Shown here: positions 24,417 through 31,667 of the stretch, piece by piece | How positions within the stretch are numbered: position 1 is the first letter of the stretch | Layout: each line of letters begins with the position of its first letter | DNA from: Caulobacteraceae bacterium | Lineage (GTDB): Bacteria; Pseudomonadota; Alphaproteobacteria; Caulobacterales; Caulobacteraceae | Length of the DNA: 38,423 nt | Assembly: GCA_947501315.1 (NCBI GenBank) | Contig: CANMXH010000001.1 | Span: 1-38,423, forward strand | Direction of reading: 5' to 3' | Translations under genes and position numbers: made by a program | The notes under the pieces: generated by a model | What the model saw: only the letters and a program-made list of their open reading frames with translations | Database searches by the model: none | What the model was told of the DNA's origin: nothing

Positions 24417-24529
24417 CGGGAGAACATAAGGGGCACGGCGTCCGATGTCAGCGGGGCATGCGACACCCGGCCGGAACCGCCCGGCCTCGCCACCGTTTTC
24501 TCCGGCACGAGGCATCGGGAAGGATGACC

Positions 24530-24814
24530 ATGTCCGACAGTAACAACGCAGCCCGCCGCGGTGACGCCGGCCTGGCCTTCATCTTCGCCGGTATAGTCGT
24601 CGGGCTGGCGATCATCGCCTTTGTGGTCTTTTCCAACGGCGGGATCGGGACACCGGACGGCCCGGAAGTCTCCGTCGATATCGACCTGCCGCGCATGGAA
24701 CTGCCCGGGCCGCCAAAGATGCCGACGCAGCCGCAGGTCGTCCCGTTGGAGGCCAGGCTGAGGGAACCTGCGCCCGCCCTGACGGGTGTCAATCGATCGC
24801 ATCCGGTTCGATGA
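24530..24814 (+). CDS. Small single-pass membrane protein, function unknown
   Basis: 94 residues. The second of two ATGs (24530) is preferred because GGGAAGG lies six bases upstream. One membrane helix (about 16-36, LAFIFAGIVVGLAIIAFVVF) is followed by a Pro-rich, acidic periplasmic tail containing VSVDIDLPRMELPGPPKMP. No known family. Divergent from uvrD; its last 26 bases overlap the convergent ribbon-helix-helix gene. High third-position GC supports coding. Confidence 0.7.
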   Translation: MSDSNNAARRGDAGLAFIFAGIVVGLAIIAFVVFSNGGIGTPDGPEVSVDIDLPRMELPGPPKMPTQPQVVPLEARLREPAPALTGVNRSHPVR

Positions 24815-25025
24815 AGGATCGATCGCCGCTCGTCCAGGAAAGGGCCAGAAGCCGGCATGCCGAGGCCAGCGGCGTGCGCCCGCGCCGTTCGTCGATCCGC
24901 TTCATCAGCCCCGCCTGCGACAGGCCGCCGGCGGCCGCGATCCCATCCAGTACGGCCCAGAACTCGGCCTCGAGGGCCACGGAGGTGGCATGCCCGGACA
25001 GTGAGACAGAGCGCTTTTTCAACAT
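24789..25025 (-). CDS. Ribbon-helix-helix protein (PF13467-type)
   Basis: 78 residues beginning MLKKRSVSLSGHATSVALEAEFWAVLDGIA. This matches the small RHH family in which the strand (RSVSLSGHATSVALE) is followed by a Trp-containing helix and GLSQAGLMKRIDERR. These proteins are common in alphaproteobacteria, often near DUF4169 and fumC genes, both of which lie 2-3 kb away here. Possible DNA-binding regulator; target unknown. Divergent from coq4, with a palindrome (25074-25086) between them. Confidence 0.85.
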   Translation of the reverse strand: MLKKRSVSLSGHATSVALEAEFWAVLDGIAAAGGLSQAGLMKRIDERRGRTPLASACRLLALSWTSGDRSFIEPDAID

Positions 25026-25073
25026 TGGGGAACCATAGGCCGGGCGGCCGTATTTCGGCCATGGGGTGTGACA

Positions 25074-25086
25074 TGAACACTGTTCA
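25074..25086. promoter_or_regulatory. Palindrome upstream of coq4, likely repressor-binding site
   Basis: TGAACA-C-TGTTCA is a perfect 6-bp inverted repeat around one central base, 51 bases before the coq4 ATG and 48 bases before the RHH gene start. Its size and symmetry are those of TetR- or GntR-family operators (general knowledge). No TetR gene is adjacent, so the regulator is unknown. Confidence 0.5.
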
Positions 25087-25137
25087 CTCAGGCCTCGTTC
25101 AAGGATATAGAGTCATCCATCGCACAGGGCATCTCCC

Positions 25138-25893
25138 ATGACCGCAACCGCCGATTTCGACAAGCTCGACCGTCTGCGCCCGCAGCGTCTTGAGCCGCTC
25201 AGGGCGCTCCGCGCCTTTCGAAAACTGATCCGCAACAAGGAAGACACCACGCAGGTGTTCGAGATCATGCGAGCCCTGTCCGGGCGCTCCATCGGCCGCG
25301 GCTACAACCGCATGCTCAAATCGCTCGAGGGCGGCCGCCAGGCCTTCCTGCGTGAGGAACTGGCCCACAAGCTGGACGATCCCGTCTGGCTGTCACGGTT
25401 CGAGCCCGGGTCCGTGGGAGCGGCCTATCGGGCTTTCCGCGAGGCCCGGGGGTTCACGGCGGAAGGTCTGGCCGATGAGGCCCGCAAGGTCGCGCCCTTG
25501 GTCGACGCCCAGCATCCCGTGGTCTGGTATTCGCGCCGCATCCGCGACGTCCACGACGTCTGGCATGTCCTTACCGGCTACGGGACCGACGCCCTTGGTG
25601 AGGCCTGCGTGGTGTCCTTTTCCTATGCCCAGACCCGCAATCTCGGCTTCGCCTTCATCGGCTGGGGCGCGGCTCGCGAGGTGCAGCGCGAGGCACCGTC
25701 CGTGCCGGCCCGCCGGGCGGTCTGGCAGGCCTATCGCAACGGGCGGGCGGCCCGATGGCTGCCCGGGCTCGACTATGAGGCCCTGTTCGAACAGCCGCTT
25801 GAGGCCGTCCGTGAGCGCCTCAACATCCGTCCGGCGACCGTCTATGAGGGTATCCCGGGTGAGCTGCGCGCCCGACTCAAGCTCCGCGGCTGA
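25138..25893 (+). CDS. coq4: Ubiquinone biosynthesis protein Coq4
   Basis: 251 residues, full length. The metal-binding motif HDxxH-x11-E is intact: His139-Asp140, His143 and Glu155 (VHDVWHVLTGYG...LGE). Coq4 was long considered a scaffold for the coenzyme Q complex; recent work assigns it the oxidative removal of the C1 carboxyl group, and bacterial homologues are found mainly in alphaproteobacteria. Further family segments are MRALSGRS near 44-51 and GFAFIGWGAAREV near 175. A weak AGGG lies before the ATG. Divergent from the RHH gene with a shared palindromic site. Usual length and intact ligands suggest it is active. Confidence 0.93.
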   Translation: MTATADFDKLDRLRPQRLEPLRALRAFRKLIRNKEDTTQVFEIMRALSGRSIGRGYNRMLKSLEGGRQAFLREELAHKLDDPVWLSRFEPGSVGAAYRAFREARGFTAEGLADEARKVAPLVDAQHPVVWYSRRIRDVHDVWHVLTGYGTDALGEACVVSFSYAQTRNLGFAFIGWGAAREVQREAPSVPARRAVWQAYRNGRAARWLPGLDYEALFEQPLEAVRERLNIRPATVYEGIPGELRARLKLRG

Positions 25894-25983
25894 CGGCGCT
25901 TTCCGGACGCCATAACCCCGGTCCGGGTCACTCGGCCCAAAAGCCTGCTTGCGCTGGGGCCTCCCATCCGTCACTTGCCGCGC

Positions 25984-26922
25984 GTGACCTCCCCCGACCC
26001 GGCACCGCCCATCGCCCGTCCGCCCCTGTCGCGGGCCACCCTGCTCGGGATCGGTGGGGTGCTGGTCTGCGCCCTGATCTGGGGCACGACCTGGTACGCC
26101 ATCACACTGCAACTCGGGACGGTGGCTACGATCGCCTCGATCGTCTGGCGCTTCGGCCTCGCCTCTGCCGTGTTGTTCCTCGGTTGCCTGGTCTTGCGCC
26201 AGAACCTCAAGCTGACGCGGGGCCAGCACCTCGCCGCCCTGGCCCAGGGGGCCTTTGCCTTCTCGATCAGCTACAGCTTCACCTACGCCTCGGAAGGCCA
26301 TGTCGCGTCCGCCATTGTTGCCGTGACCTTCGCCTCCCTGACATTCATCAACCTTGTCCTGTTCCGGGTCGCTGCGGGTCAGCGGGCCGCAGCCGTTTCC
26401 TGGGGCGGAGCCATCCTTGGACTCGTCGGTGTGGCGGTGCTTTCGGGCGGTGAAGTGCTGGGGGCCGGTTTTGATCGTCGGGCCGCCCTCGGTGTCGGCC
26501 TGGCCCTGGTCGCCGTAGTCGCCTCGGCCTTCGGTAATTTCTTCGCATGGAAGGGTCAGGTCCAGGGATCGGCAGCTATTCCCTCGACCGCCTGGGCGAT
26601 GGCCTATGGCACGGGACTGCTGCTGGTTTACGGCCTGGTCACGGGCGTCGAGTTCACCATCGACCCGACATTCACCTATGTGGGCTCACTGCTTTACCTG
26701 GCCCTTTTCGGCTCGGTCATCGCCTTCGGCCTGTATTTCACCATTGCCCGGGTGATCGGCTATGCCATGGCCAGCTACGTCTCGGCCCTGACCCCACCCG
26801 TCGCCATGCTGGTCTCGGTGCTGTTCGAGGGCGCGCATTTCGGCTGGTCGGCCCTGTTTGGGCTGCTGCTGGTGCTTTCGGGTCAGGCCCTGATGATCCG
26901 GGCCCCGAAGGTTACAACCTAG
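25984..26922 (+). CDS. EamA/DMT-superfamily transporter
   Basis: 312 residues, two EamA repeats with about ten membrane helices. The first repeat starts GIGGVLVCALIWGTTWYAI and includes YASEGHVASAIVAVTFASLT; the second starts LGVGLALVAVVASAFGNFFAWKG and includes YVSALTPPVAMLVSVLFEG. Such transporters move amino acids, nucleotides or metabolites; substrate cannot be read from sequence. No ATG is available: GTG 25984 is chosen, with TTG 25975 as the alternative. 90 bases after coq4, same strand. Its stop overlaps the end of the convergent small gene at 26919. Confidence 0.92.
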   Translation: MTSPDPAPPIARPPLSRATLLGIGGVLVCALIWGTTWYAITLQLGTVATIASIVWRFGLASAVLFLGCLVLRQNLKLTRGQHLAALAQGAFAFSISYSFTYASEGHVASAIVAVTFASLTFINLVLFRVAAGQRAAAVSWGGAILGLVGVAVLSGGEVLGAGFDRRAALGVGLALVAVVASAFGNFFAWKGQVQGSAAIPSTAWAMAYGTGLLLVYGLVTGVEFTIDPTFTYVGSLLYLALFGSVIAFGLYFTIARVIGYAMASYVSALTPPVAMLVSVLFEGAHFGWSALFGLLLVLSGQALMIRAPKVTT

Positions 26923-27083
26923 CCGAACCAGCCTCGCTTCTTCTTCTTCGGCTTGTCGGGCGCCGCTCCCGTCTTCTTCGCCGCCTCTTCCTCCCGTCTA
27001 TTGCGCTCTGCGGTGACCCGCATGGCGACGAGCAGGGGAATCAGACCGTGCTTGATGCGGGGATCCTGACGCGGGTCGGTCAT
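26919..27083 (-). CDS. 54-residue basic protein, function unknown
   Basis: MTDPRQDPRIKHGLIPLLVAM at the start, then an acidic/basic stretch (RNRREEEAAKKTG) and a run of lysines before the end GWFG. The start has an excellent GGAGG seven to eight bases upstream, reaching into the end of the DUF4169 gene two bases away. High third-position GC supports coding. Hydrophobic residues 14-21 are too few for a membrane span. No family recognised. Probably cotranscribed with the DUF4169 gene. Confidence 0.7.
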   Translation of the reverse strand: MTDPRQDPRIKHGLIPLLVAMRVTAERNRREEEAAKKTGAAPDKPKKKKRGWFG

Positions 27084-27085
27084 TT

Positions 27086-27262
27086 TCAATCCTCCAGCTT
27101 CGATCCGTCGAGCAGGCGGGCCGCACGCGTGCGTTCCGCTTCTGCCCGGGTCCGATCTGCCTTCGAGCGCCCGTGCGCGGCCCGGTTGGCCTTCGCGGTC
27201 GCCTTCGCTTCAGCCTTCTCCCGGTCCTTGCGCACGCGGTTCAGATTGACGACTTCGCCCAT
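27086..27262 (-). CDS. DUF4169-family small protein
   Basis: 58 residues from MGEVVNLNRVRKDREK, a classic DUF4169 opening, followed by a highly charged Ala/Arg/Lys helix (ANRAAHGRSKADRTRAEAERTRA) and the tail LLDGSKLED. The family is of unknown function and almost restricted to alphaproteobacteria, where it often lies beside fumC and a ribbon-helix-helix gene (recalled). An in-frame upstream extension has atypical composition and is not used. The small gene at 26919 follows after two bases. Confidence 0.85.
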   Translation of the reverse strand: MGEVVNLNRVRKDREKAEAKATAKANRAAHGRSKADRTRAEAERTRAARLLDGSKLED

Positions 27263-27403
27263 GACCGATCTCCGATGCGCCGGCCAATGCTGCGACGTCC
27301 GACACTGCCACCACCATACCGTCGAGTCAGACCGACGAACACCACCCTGCGCCGTGGCACGCTCAGGCTGCTTGGCCGGCATCAGACGCCTTACCGCGAA
27401 TTC

Positions 27404-27883
27404 ATGGGCAACCGGCTGTCATCGGGCCCGCCTTCCTCCTATCTCTGGGGGGTGCCCGATAGCAGCGCGACCGGAACGACGCCCTTGATCCGCCTGATCC
27501 TCAACATTCTCTGGTTCATCTTCGGAGGCTGGCTGTCCGGCCTGCTCTGGCTGCTTGGCGGTGCCATCCTTGCCCTGACCATCGTCGGCCTGCCCTGGAC
27601 CTTCGCCGCCTGGCGGATCGCCAGCTATTCCTTCTGGCCCTTCGGCCGCGAGGTCATCTGGCGTGACGAGCTGGGTGAGCAGGACGCCGGCACGGGCCCG
27701 CTGGGCCTGGTCCTCAACATCATCTGGTTCATTTTCGCCGGCTGGTACATCGCCCTGTCGCACCTGCTGATCGCCGTGGCGGAGTTCATCACCATCATCG
27801 GCATCCCCTTCGCCCTGAAGGATCTGGAGCTGGCCAAGCTGGCCCTCGCTCCGATCGGTCGGACGGTCCGCGACAAGCCCTGA
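27404..27883 (+). CDS. YccF-domain inner membrane protein
   Basis: About 159 residues. Two YccF repeats: LIRLILNILWFIFGGWLSGLLW...IVGLPWTFAAWRIA and LVLNIIWFIFAGWYIALSHLL...IIGIPFALKDLELAKLALAPIG. Each has a pair of membrane helices and a conserved GIP/GLP turn. Function unknown. The start is uncertain: ATG 27404 has no ribosome-binding site; GTG 27452 and TTG 27485 nearer the conserved region are alternatives. It ends five bases before a strong bidirectional terminator. Confidence 0.85.
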   Translation: MGNRLSSGPPSSYLWGVPDSSATGTTPLIRLILNILWFIFGGWLSGLLWLLGGAILALTIVGLPWTFAAWRIASYSFWPFGREVIWRDELGEQDAGTGPLGLVLNIIWFIFAGWYIALSHLLIAVAEFITIIGIPFALKDLELAKLALAPIGRTVRDKP

Positions 27884-27886
27884 ATC

Positions 27887-27920
27887 AAAAACGCCGGCCT
27901 CCACAGGAAGGCCGGCGTTT
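27887..27920. terminator. Bidirectional intrinsic terminator between yccF and fumC
   Basis: A 12-bp perfect stem AAACGCCGGCCT/AGGCCGGCGTTT (27889-27900 with 27909-27920) with an eight-base loop. On the minus strand it ends in TTTTT, serving fumC; on the plus strand it ends in TTTG, serving the YccF gene. The clearest terminator in the window. Confidence 0.9.
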
Positions 27921-27939
27921 GTTGCCGGTGTCGGGTTGA

Positions 27940-29343
27940 TCACCCCGGCGAGATCATCTTCTCGGGCCGCACCGCCTCGTCGAACTCGGCGTCGGTCAGA
28001 TAACCGCCGCCGACGGCTTCCTCGCGCAGCGTCGTCCCGTTCTTGTGCGCGGTCTTGGCGATCTTCGCGCAGGCGTCATAGCCCAGCTTGCCGTTCAGCG
28101 CCGTGACCAGCATCAGCGAGTTGTCCAGTCCGCGCTTGATATTGTCCTCGCGCGGCTCGATCCCGACGACGCAGTTGTCCGTGAACGACACCGCCGCATC
28201 GGCCATCAGCCGCACCGACTGCAGGAAGTTGTAGGCCATCACCGGGTTGAAGACGTTCAGCTCGAAATGCCCCTGCGAGCCGGCGAAGGTCACGGCTGCG
28301 TGGTTGCCGAACACCTGGACGCACACCTGGGTCAGGGCTTCCGACTGGGTCGGATTGACCTTGCCCGGCATGATCGACGAGCCCGGCTCGTTCTCCGGCA
28401 GAGCCAGTTCGCCGAGGCCGGAACGGGGCCCCGAGCCGAGGAAGCGGATGTCGTTGGCGATCTTGAACAGGCTGGCCGCGACCGTGTTGATGGCCCCGTG
28501 GCTGAACACCATGGCGTCATGGGCAGCCAGGGCCTCGAACTTGTTCGGTGCCGTGGTGAAGGCCAGGCCGGTGATGGCGGAGATGCGGTCGGCCACCTGC
28601 TCCGCGAACCCGATCGGGGCGTTCAGCCCTGTGCCGACGGCCGTGCCGCCCTGGGCCAGTTCCATCAGCTTCGGCAGGGTCAGTTCGATCCGCTCGATGC
28701 CGTTGGCGATCTGCTGCGCATAGCCGCCGAACTCCTGGCCGAGGGTCAGGGGCGTGGCGTCCTGGGTATGGGTCCGGCCGATCTTGATGATGTGGGCCCA
28801 GGCCTTGGCCTTGGCATCCAGCGCCGCGTGCAAATGCCTCAGCGCCGGGATCAGGTCATTGACCACCTGTTCGGCGCAGGCGACGTGCATGGCCGTCGGA
28901 AAGGTGTCGTTCGACGACTGGCTCATATTGACGTGGTCGTTCGGGTGGACCGGCTTCTTGGAGCCCATCTCACCGCCCAGCATCTCGATGGCCCGGTTCG
29001 AGATCACCTCGTTGGCGTTCATGTTCGACTGGGTGCCCGAGCCGGTCTGCCAGACCACCAGCGGGAAATGGTCGTTCAGCCGGCCCTCGATCACCTCATT
29101 GGCCGCGGCGACGATGGTGTTCCCGATCGCCGGATCCAGCTTGCCCAGCGCCATATTGGTCTCGGCCGCCGCGCGCTTGACGATCCCCAGGGCCCGCACG
29201 ATCGGCAGGGGTTGTTTCTCCCAGCCGATCCTGAAATTGCCCAGCGACCGCTGCGCCTGGGCACCCCAGTAACGGTCCGAGTCGACCTCGATGGGGCCGA
29301 AGGTGTCGGTTTCGGTGCGATGGGTCGGGCGGGAGTTGGTCAT
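27940..29343 (-). CDS. fumC: Class II fumarate hydratase
   Basis: 467 residues. FumC interconverts fumarate and malate in the citric acid cycle; iron-independent and heat-stable. Signatures are DTFGPIEVDSDRYWGAQAQRS at the N-terminus, GSGTQSNMNANEVI, HVNMSQSSNDTFPTAMHVA, GRTHTQDATPLTLGQE and the signature GSSIMPGKVNPTQ (catalytic Ser loop). The start MTNSRPTH (29343) has AAGAGA eight bases upstream; an ATG nine bases earlier is less well placed. It ends at the bidirectional terminator. Its neighbours RHH and DUF4169 are common companions of fumC in alphaproteobacteria. Confidence 0.97.
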   Translation of the reverse strand: MTNSRPTHRTETDTFGPIEVDSDRYWGAQAQRSLGNFRIGWEKQPLPIVRALGIVKRAAAETNMALGKLDPAIGNTIVAAANEVIEGRLNDHFPLVVWQTGSGTQSNMNANEVISNRAIEMLGGEMGSKKPVHPNDHVNMSQSSNDTFPTAMHVACAEQVVNDLIPALRHLHAALDAKAKAWAHIIKIGRTHTQDATPLTLGQEFGGYAQQIANGIERIELTLPKLMELAQGGTAVGTGLNAPIGFAEQVADRISAITGLAFTTAPNKFEALAAHDAMVFSHGAINTVAASLFKIANDIRFLGSGPRSGLGELALPENEPGSSIMPGKVNPTQSEALTQVCVQVFGNHAAVTFAGSQGHFELNVFNPVMAYNFLQSVRLMADAAVSFTDNCVVGIEPREDNIKRGLDNSLMLVTALNGKLGYDACAKIAKTAHKNGTTLREEAVGGGYLTDAEFDEAVRPEKMISPG

Positions 29344-29464
29344 CGAGGGCATCTCTTGGGCATGGTCCGGTTCGGGCGCGCGGTGTAGCACGGGGCGGTG
29401 ACCGAACAAGCGGCTGAGCCAGAGGGGCACGGGCATGGAGACGATCTGCGTTGTGGAGGAACGA

Positions 29465-29485
29465 ATGGACGCGATCCTATCATGA
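29465..29485 (+). other. Tiny upstream reading frame coupled to the RusA gene
   Basis: ATG to TGA, six codons (MDAILS). A near-perfect Shine-Dalgarno GGAGGA sits four bases before its ATG. The stop overlaps the RusA ATG in an ATGA arrangement. The RusA start has no ribosome-binding site of its own at a normal distance, so ribosomes may reach it by re-initiation. Confidence 0.45.
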
Positions 29486-29853
29486 GCGCGGGCCGGGACG
29501 CCTCAATTTGGATCGGCACCGGAAAGGTCCGCGCCCGCGAGACCGGCGACACGGTTGAACTGACCATCGATGGCCTGACCACCCAGGCCAAATACTACAA
29601 GCCACTGGTCTATGAGTTCATGCGCAAGGAGTGGACCTCGCGCCCTTCCTACGGCGACTACACCGTCGAGATCCTGATGGAGCATGTCGGCGATCCGCCG
29701 TGGATGGACCTCGACAATCTGGCCAAGGCCCTGCTGGACGCGATCAAGGGCTATCTGTTCCACGACGACGCCCAGGTTGCCCGTCTTCTGGTCGAACGCC
29801 GAGAGGGCGAGCGCGAGCGGATCACCATCCGGGTGTTCCCGCGCAAGACCTGA
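29482..29853 (+). CDS. RusA-family Holliday junction resolvase
   Basis: 123 residues. RusA is a small dimeric endonuclease cutting four-way junctions. The catalytic acidic cluster is visible: Asp76, Asp78 and Asn79 with Lys82 in MDLDNLAKALLDAIKG, then Asp95/Asp96 in FHDDAQVARL. Most RusA genes are phage-derived, yet no phage genes lie here, so this is a domesticated copy or a general alphaproteobacterial gene. MSAGRDASIW (29482) fits the domain; a longer frame back to a GTG at 29398 overlaps the fumC promoter region and looks non-coding. Confidence 0.88.
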   Translation: MSAGRDASIWIGTGKVRARETGDTVELTIDGLTTQAKYYKPLVYEFMRKEWTSRPSYGDYTVEILMEHVGDPPWMDLDNLAKALLDAIKGYLFHDDAQVARLLVERREGERERITIRVFPRKT

Positions 29854-29876
29854 CCCATCTCCCGACCGGAGACGGG
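29854..29876. terminator. Hairpin between RusA and the C13 peptidase gene
   Basis: CCCATCTCC/GGAGACGGG with a five-base loop, eight of nine pairs, placed exactly between two convergent stop codons. No T-run, so termination efficiency is uncertain. Confidence 0.4.
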
Positions 29877-29880
29877 CCAA

Positions 29881-30639
29881 TCACGGCGACCGGCTGAACC
29901 GCAACATCGGCAGACGCAGCTGCATATCGGCGCCGACAAACATCTGTGGATCCGACGGCGGTGTGGCTCCCAGTGCGGCTTCCTTGCGCGCCACACAGGC
30001 CCGCGTCCCCGCGGCCAGGGCCAGGAAGTCGCTCGCCGTGGGCAGGGTCTCGATGATGCAGCCGTCAAACCAGGGATAGGTCTCGTCAGCCCCACAGCCG
30101 AACGAGGTCCGCTCGCGGCTGGCGGCGGTCAGAACCATCCGGTTGGGTGCCGCCAGGGCATTGACGAAGATGCCAGAATAGCAGGCCGAGACGATGACCA
30201 CCGTCGGCCGGGTCCCGCAGGCCGAACGGACGATATTGGCCATCATGTCCGGCGTCATCCGCGGGGCTACGCCGAACACCATTGCGTTGGGCGCGCCATG
30301 TGAGGTGAAATACAGCAGGCAGCCTGCGGTTCCCCGCGTCGCCGCCGCTGTGATCCCGTCAACCACGGCCGAGGCCGAGGTGGGCTCCGGGACATCGGGC
30401 CTGAGGCTGTAGTCAACCATATTGGCACGCGGGAAGCCGGCGGCGAGGAAGCCCTTCACCAGATCCCTGCGGGCATTGTCAAAGGCCTGGATCGGCCGGT
30501 CGGCTCCGTCGCGCCAGTCTGCTGCGACGATGGCCGAAGTCCAGTTGGCAAAGCGGCTGGGTGGTGCCCCGGTCTGGGCACGGGCCGACCCCGCGATCCC
30601 CAATACGAACATCAGGACAATGATAAGACCTCGACCCAT
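29881..30639 (-). CDS. Secreted peptidase C13 (legumain/caspase-like clan CD)
   Basis: 252 residues. Signal peptide MGRGLIIVLMFVLGIAGSARAQ. The catalytic dyad of clan CD is visible: His114 in LLYFTSHGAP and Cys153 in VVIVSACYSG, with a strand and Gly turn before each. Length and the YFTSHG/SACYSG pair match the bacterial Peptidase_C13 family (PF01650), relatives of legumain and GPI transamidase. Predicted to act in the periplasm as a cysteine protease; substrate unknown. It lies 61 bases upstream of the sspB end region. Convergent with RusA. Confidence 0.9.
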   Translation of the reverse strand: MGRGLIIVLMFVLGIAGSARAQTGAPPSRFANWTSAIVAADWRDGADRPIQAFDNARRDLVKGFLAAGFPRANMVDYSLRPDVPEPTSASAVVDGITAAATRGTAGCLLYFTSHGAPNAMVFGVAPRMTPDMMANIVRSACGTRPTVVIVSACYSGIFVNALAAPNRMVLTAASRERTSFGCGADETYPWFDGCIIETLPTASDFLALAAGTRACVARKEAALGATPPSDPQMFVGADMQLRLPMLRFSRSP

Positions 30640-30700
30640 GTGCTTTCCCCAGCCTCAAGTCGAAACCGAGACTAGCGGAAGGTGCGCGGAGGAAAAGGCC

Positions 30701-31192
30701 CTACTTCTTCCGAAACTGATCCAGCGACACGACCTTCGGGCCGTTGTCATCGCCGTCGGGCGCCGATGCGCGGCCGGGCTCTGATTCAGCGACCTCGGCG
30801 GTGCTGTCTTCAACCGCGGCCGGCGGCTCAAATTGCAGCAGGAACTGCACCGACGGGTCATAGAAGCGTGTCACGGCGGTGTAGGGCATGGCCAGCACCT
30901 TGGGCATGCCGCCGAATTTCAGCATCACCGAAAATCTCGTCGGCTCGACCTTCAGGTCCCAGTACTGGTGCTGCAGTACGACCGTCATTTCTTCGGGGTA
31001 TTTGGCAAGGATGTCCGGGGGCACGCTGACGCCCGGCGCGCGGGTCATGAACGTCACATAGAAATGGTGCGCGCCCGGAATTCCCTCGGGCATGGCGGCC
31101 CGTTCCAGCGCCGAGCGGATGACGCCGCGCTTGGCGTCCTGCGCCAGCTGCTCATAATTCATCTCGTCGACGGGGGGCGTCTCTTCGGCCAT
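30701..31192 (-). CDS. sspB: ClpXP adaptor SspB (alpha type)
   Basis: 163 residues. SspB binds the ssrA tag and delivers tagged proteins to ClpXP. Core about 10-125: MNYEQLAQDAKRGVIRSALERA, FYVTFMTRAPGVSVPPDI, YPEEMTVVLQHQYWDL and RFSVMLKFGGMPKVLAMPYTAV. An acidic, Pro-rich linker leads to the C-terminal ClpX-binding tail VVSLDQFRKK. It is the alphaproteobacterial form, which differs from the E. coli one. Directly downstream of ssrA on the same strand. Confidence 0.94.
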   Translation of the reverse strand: MAEETPPVDEMNYEQLAQDAKRGVIRSALERAAMPEGIPGAHHFYVTFMTRAPGVSVPPDILAKYPEEMTVVLQHQYWDLKVEPTRFSVMLKFGGMPKVLAMPYTAVTRFYDPSVQFLLQFEPPAAVEDSTAEVAESEPGRASAPDGDDNGPKVVSLDQFRKK

Positions 31193-31264
31193 GGGTCGCC
31201 TCAGCTGTTCGCGCGAACTGATAGCGGTGAGAGGGCGCGGGCGGAAGGTGCCAAGTTGGTGAAA

Positions 31265-31610
31265 TCGACGATACTGACAGTGCCGGGGATTCTGTTGGCA
31301 GGCTCCCCGACAGGCCCCGCCTGGGGAACTGATCCCCCAGGACTTAAGTGTTCGAAATCACCCGAACCGCTTATGCGGCGAGAGCGACTTCTCCAGCGAA
31401 GTTATCGTTCGCAGTTAGAAAATGGCCCGATACGGTGGGCCAGGACGGGCGAAAGCAGTCTTCTTTACACGTCCGTCGATGCTAGTCGGCCCCATATGCC
31501 TCCGCCGATAACGCGGGGAGAAGATGGTGGAGCCGCCGGGAATCGCACCCGGGTCCGGTCCGCTTATTACAAGCGCGTTTATCGCCATATCCGGAGCAAG
31601 CCCCGGCAAG
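31265..31610 (-). ncRNA. ssrA: Circularly permuted two-piece tmRNA
   Basis: Order on the minus strand: the acceptor piece comes first (from about 31607), with the T arm CCGGG-TGCGATT-CCCGG and acceptor strand CGGCTCC (31535-31529), then A and CCA (31527-31525). A processed spacer of about 31 bases (31494-31524) follows. The coding piece begins GGGGCCG at 31493, which pairs with CGGCTCC including the G3-U70 pair that marks alanine. The tag frame (31412-31371) reads ANDNFAGEVALAA and ends TAA; with the loaded Ala the tag is AANDNFAGEVALAA. Pseudoknot-like stems follow (for example 31319-31341). The outer ends are approximate. Two-piece tmRNA is typical of alphaproteobacteria. Confidence 0.93.
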
Positions 31611-31613
31611 GGC

Positions 31614-31642
31614 AATATAGGGCTTCCGTTCCCGGCTTCCAA
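31614..31642 (-). promoter_or_regulatory. Promoter of ssrA
   Basis: Read on the minus strand: TTGGAA (31642-31637), a 17-base spacer, TATATT (31619-31614), predicting initiation near 31607, just before the acceptor piece. Ideal spacing. Confidence 0.65.
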
Positions 31643-31667
31643 GGTCCGAAGTGCGGCCCCGCCGGGG

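Noticed and set aside
27350..27375. Sigma-54 promoter before yccF
   Set aside because: TGGCAC is present but the expected TTGC element is about two bases off, and sigma-54 promoters do not tolerate this spacing.
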